Shown here in pieces: positions 23,501-24,981 of a stretch of DNA of 24,981 nt. A program made the translations under genes and the position numbers. Origin of the DNA: Desulfobacterales bacterium (GTDB taxonomy: Bacteria > Desulfobacterota > Desulfobacteria > Desulfobacterales > UBA5852). The notes beneath the pieces are model-generated. The model was not told where the DNA came from and made no database searches. It was given only the letters and a program-made list of their open reading frames with translations. Position 1 is the first letter of the stretch; the number at the start of each line of letters is the position of its first letter. The DNA is taken from assembly GCA_030066455.1 (NCBI GenBank), contig JASJBQ010000047.1:1-24981 (forward strand), given 5' to 3'.

Positions 23501-24508
23501 GAAGGTTTCTTGGGCATGTTTCACGTCCTCGGCATGGATATTTGCGAACCAATGATCGAAGCGCTCATACAGTGATTCATGTGATCGGCCCCATATTTGG
23601 TCATAGGCGGGACTCACATAGAGTAGCCGTTCCTCTTGCAGGTCAAACAACCAGAATACTTCCCTAATATTTTCAGTTATTTGAAGGAACCGCGCTTCGC
23701 TTTCTCGGTACGCGTTCTCAACCTGTTTGTGTTCTGTGACGTCTGAGATGCCGCCAACCCAACGCACAGGGCGGTTATGATTGTCTAAAACCGGTGTGGC
23801 ATGGTCGCGCCAATATCGCCATGTGCCATTCTTGTGCTTCACGCGATAGAGGTAGTCGATATCATGAGTGGCCGTGCGGTGTTTCATCACAGCGTCTGAT
23901 AATTGGGGGCGGTCGTCGGGGTGAATCAGTTCGATCCAGCCATCGATCGTCGGTGGCACCTCACCGGGGGCGTAACCCAATTCTGTCGCGATGTCTGAAA
24001 ACCATTGCAAAGAGTCCGTCTGCACGTTCCACTCGTAGAAGACATCGTTGGTGGATTGGGCCACCAGCTTGAACAACGCCTGCGAACGTTTGCTGGCGGT
24101 AATATCTGTGTGCACCCCCACCAAGCCCAGAACCCGCCCGGTCTCGTTCGTGAAGGCGTAGGCACGCAAAAGGATGTCCAATATCCTTCCGTCGGCGGCA
24201 TACATCTGAACCTCGCCGCTCCATTCCCCGCCAGCCATGATCGTTTCAAACACTTCCGAGCCCACATTTTGATTACAGTATAGTGTCGCCGGAGGGTCTT
24301 CGCCGATATCCCCAAATAGGGCATCAAAGGCGGCGTTTTGGTACCAATGGCGCCCTTCGGGCGTTGAGATTCCAATGGCGTCCGTTGCATTTTCGACGAC
24401 TTTTTTAAATAGCTGCAGGTTCTCTTCGCTCAGTTTGCGGTCGCAATTCGATTGATCTAATGCCTTGACTTTTTTTTCCTGCTTTTGACGGGTGACTTTC
24501 TCAGACAT
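20516..24508 (-). CDS. Hybrid sensor histidine kinase with six PAS domains, one GAF and a C-terminal receiver
   Basis: The 1330-residue protein has no membrane segment, so it senses in the cytoplasm. PAS domains lie at about 30-139, 145-262, 268-391, 575-694, 700-820 and 825-950, most ending in a DITERK-type motif. A GAF domain covers ~400-565. The HisKA domain has the phospho-acceptor His973 (GGIAHDFNN). The HATPase has N-box HNLVINADQAM, G1 DQGAGI and G2 KGSGLGL. The receiver (~1205-1325) has Asp1210/1211, phospho-acceptor Asp1259 (VILDLTVPGG), Ser1287 and Lys1310. AGGA lies 8 nt before the ATG. No separate response regulator gene lies nearby, so output must pass to a distant partner or phosphotransfer protein. 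The ligands are unknown. Confidence 0.95.
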   Translation of the reverse strand: MSEKVTRQKQEKKVKALDQSNCDRKLSEENLQLFKKVVENATDAIGISTPEGRHWYQNAAFDALFGDIGEDPPATLYCNQNVGSEVFETIMAGGEWSGEVQMYAADGRILDILLRAYAFTNETGRVLGLVGVHTDITASKRSQALFKLVAQSTNDVFYEWNVQTDSLQWFSDIATELGYAPGEVPPTIDGWIELIHPDDRPQLSDAVMKHRTATHDIDYLYRVKHKNGTWRYWRDHATPVLDNHNRPVRWVGGISDVTEHKQVENAYRESEARFLQITENIREVFWLFDLQEERLLYVSPAYDQIWGRSHESLYERFDHWFANIHAEDVKHAQETFNHMLDTGGGEPREYRIVRADGTERWIADTGYAVKDRDGKIVRIAGIAEDITERKKAEEALADKASMERIISEASRRFLTLTALDKSINACLADIGRFCSAGRAYLFQFSSDGTTMNNTYEWCAPGVQPEIENLQGLPLEMFPWWMKLLEAGENIHVKNVAELAPEARAEKEILEAQNIKSVLVVPFLVDNRLAGFMGFDNVASKRTWGAKELIPLRTLSEIIGAAVTRKRAVEALRQSEARFRDLANMLPQIVFETDGEGNLTFVNHNAFDTFGYTKEEFASGLNVAQMIAPQDRDRAADRVREIMKGASHLIGSEYRARKQNGTEFPVITYSTVISSEGRPTGLRGIMIDITDRKRAEQALRESEEKFSRAFQLSPDTVIITRMNDGTILDVNESFTKMTGYSREEAIGRSSVTNLDLWVNPKSRDRYLDELLRAGAVRDMELWFRTKNGGLRLGSMCGAVLEIGGEQCILGTIRDITEERRAAEQLAAEKERLAVTLRSIGDAVITTDSDGRIFLMNPVAEELTGWNEADAVGRPLMEVFQIVDERTREPCANPVDKVIATGQIVGLANHTLLIAKDGREFYIADSGAPILGNQGDILGVVLVFRDTTERQRMEKELLKMEKLQSLGVLAGGIAHDFNNFLAGIIGNLSLARLDVPPGHPVGRALGEMEKAALRAKDLTQQLLTFSKGGAPVKKVTRIDHLVRESSQFALHGSNVRCVFEIDDKMQPADVDEGQIAQVIHNLVINADQAMPDGGVVTIRGMNVSLAPANPYALDPGPYVQLSIRDQGAGIKRAYLKKVFDPYFTTKQKGSGLGLAVAYSIIARHDGQLTVDSTLGEGTTFTLLLPASQLRQKGNSHAPDGLIVGSGRILVMDDEDFIRKLVSKMLEKLGYEVALAEDGQQTLALYRQALDADKPFDAVILDLTVPGGMGGKETMRQLAAVNPHVRAVVSSGYSNDPVMANYIDYGFKAAVKKPYRVQEMSRILHKVIKDGLV

Positions 24509-24934
24509 GGTTGTGTCCTATGGCCGATGCTTTGGTTTATTTGCGATTACGTGCTTACGCCTTGAGTGTTCCGATTGTCAAGAATACGGGCTATATTCGT
24601 CAACGTCCAAAGTTCGGAATGGCGGTCTACAGCGGACAACGCATGGTGCCGTGTCAAGGTATAAAGTACAATTGGATCGGCTGCCAAGAGAGAACCAGCG
24701 ATCACTCACTGTCAATCAAGGCATTTTTGAGAAATGACGAAATCGGCGGATCGTTTTATTGTGATGAGGCTTCAGAGGGGCTGCCGGATAGACGATGCAT
24801 AGACGCTCCGACCCCAACTCAGGGGGCGCCAGTGACAAACCGCCTACGGAACGGAAATCGGCTGATTTACCAAGCGGTTAAAATATTTACAATTATAGAC
24901 GTTGATCAGGAAATCCTTATATGGCCGCCCTTTA
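24509..24934. other. Non-coding stretch upstream of the hybrid kinase
   Basis: About 430 bp without a credible gene. On the minus strand a perfect TTGACA (24581-24576) lies about 70 bp upstream of the kinase ATG, but the -10 at the right distance (TAAGCA) is poor. The right part is relatively AT-rich. No tRNA or known RNA family was recognised. Confidence 0.4.
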
Positions 24935-24937
24935 TTT

Positions 24938-24981
24938 GGGAGCAGGATGCCGGGGATTACATCCCCGCCCGAGGCGGGCAA
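24938..24981 (+). repeat. Degenerate copy of the tRNA-Pro 3' half
   Basis: TTTGGGAGCAGGATG matches the tRNA-Pro anticodon-to-variable region exactly (15 bp), and the following CCGGGGATTACATCCC is similar to its T arm. The acceptor end no longer pairs, so it is not a working tRNA. It may be an attachment-site remnant of an element integrated at tRNA-Pro. The window ends here. Confidence 0.5.

Noticed and set aside
24492..24737. 81-residue plus-strand frame upstream of the kinase
   Set aside because: No domain, no ribosome-binding site, and it overlaps the kinase start on the other strand.

Overview
The window looks like a chromosomal segment of a GC-rich Gram-negative bacterium, most likely a deltaproteobacterium (Desulfobacterota, Desulfosarcina/Desulfococcus-like). 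That placement is inferred from the tRNA-Leu - tig - clpP - clpX - lon order, a tripartite tricarboxylate transporter, and the many PAS/GAF/cyclase signalling proteins. No 16S rRNA or other strict taxonomic marker is present.

Region 1 (1-5140, all minus strand) is a signalling cluster. Read in the direction of transcription it holds an RsbW-like HATPase, a STAS anti-anti-sigma factor, a small stand-alone Crp-type cyclic-nucleotide-binding-fold protein, a GAF plus class III nucleotide cyclase (coupled to the previous gene by an ATGA overlap), and a secreted FecR-TPR protein whose C-terminal part looks like an outer-membrane beta-barrel and runs off the left edge. A perfect 17-bp palindrome lies upstream of the first gene. 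Both cyclic-nucleotide modules lack canonical residues, so this is the best candidate here for an uncharacterised system.

Region 2 (5342-12184, minus strand) is housekeeping: tRNA-Leu(UAG), tig, clpP, clpX, a strong hairpin terminator, lon with its own heat-shock-like promoter, then tRNA-Val(UAC) and a clear rho-independent terminator. A 222-bp element with 20-bp inverted ends sits directly upstream of tRNA-Val and may split its promoter.

Region 3 (12284-15556, plus strand) is a tctC-tctA-tctB transporter operon for a carboxylate-type solute. tctB appears frameshifted: its last membrane segment continues in the -1 frame.

Region 4 (15620-19762) is a surface-glycan module: a Wzx-like flippase and an ATP-grasp ligase on the plus strand, converging on a DegT/DnrJ-type PLP aminotransferase on the minus strand.

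Region 5 (19763-24981) holds a 480-bp non-coding stretch, tRNA-Pro(UGG) on the plus strand, and a 1330-residue cytoplasmic hybrid histidine kinase (six PAS domains, one GAF, HisKA, HATPase, REC) on the minus strand. The last ~45 bp of the window carry a degenerate copy of the tRNA-Pro 3' half, suggesting an integration boundary. No CRISPR array, rRNA gene or intact insertion sequence was seen.
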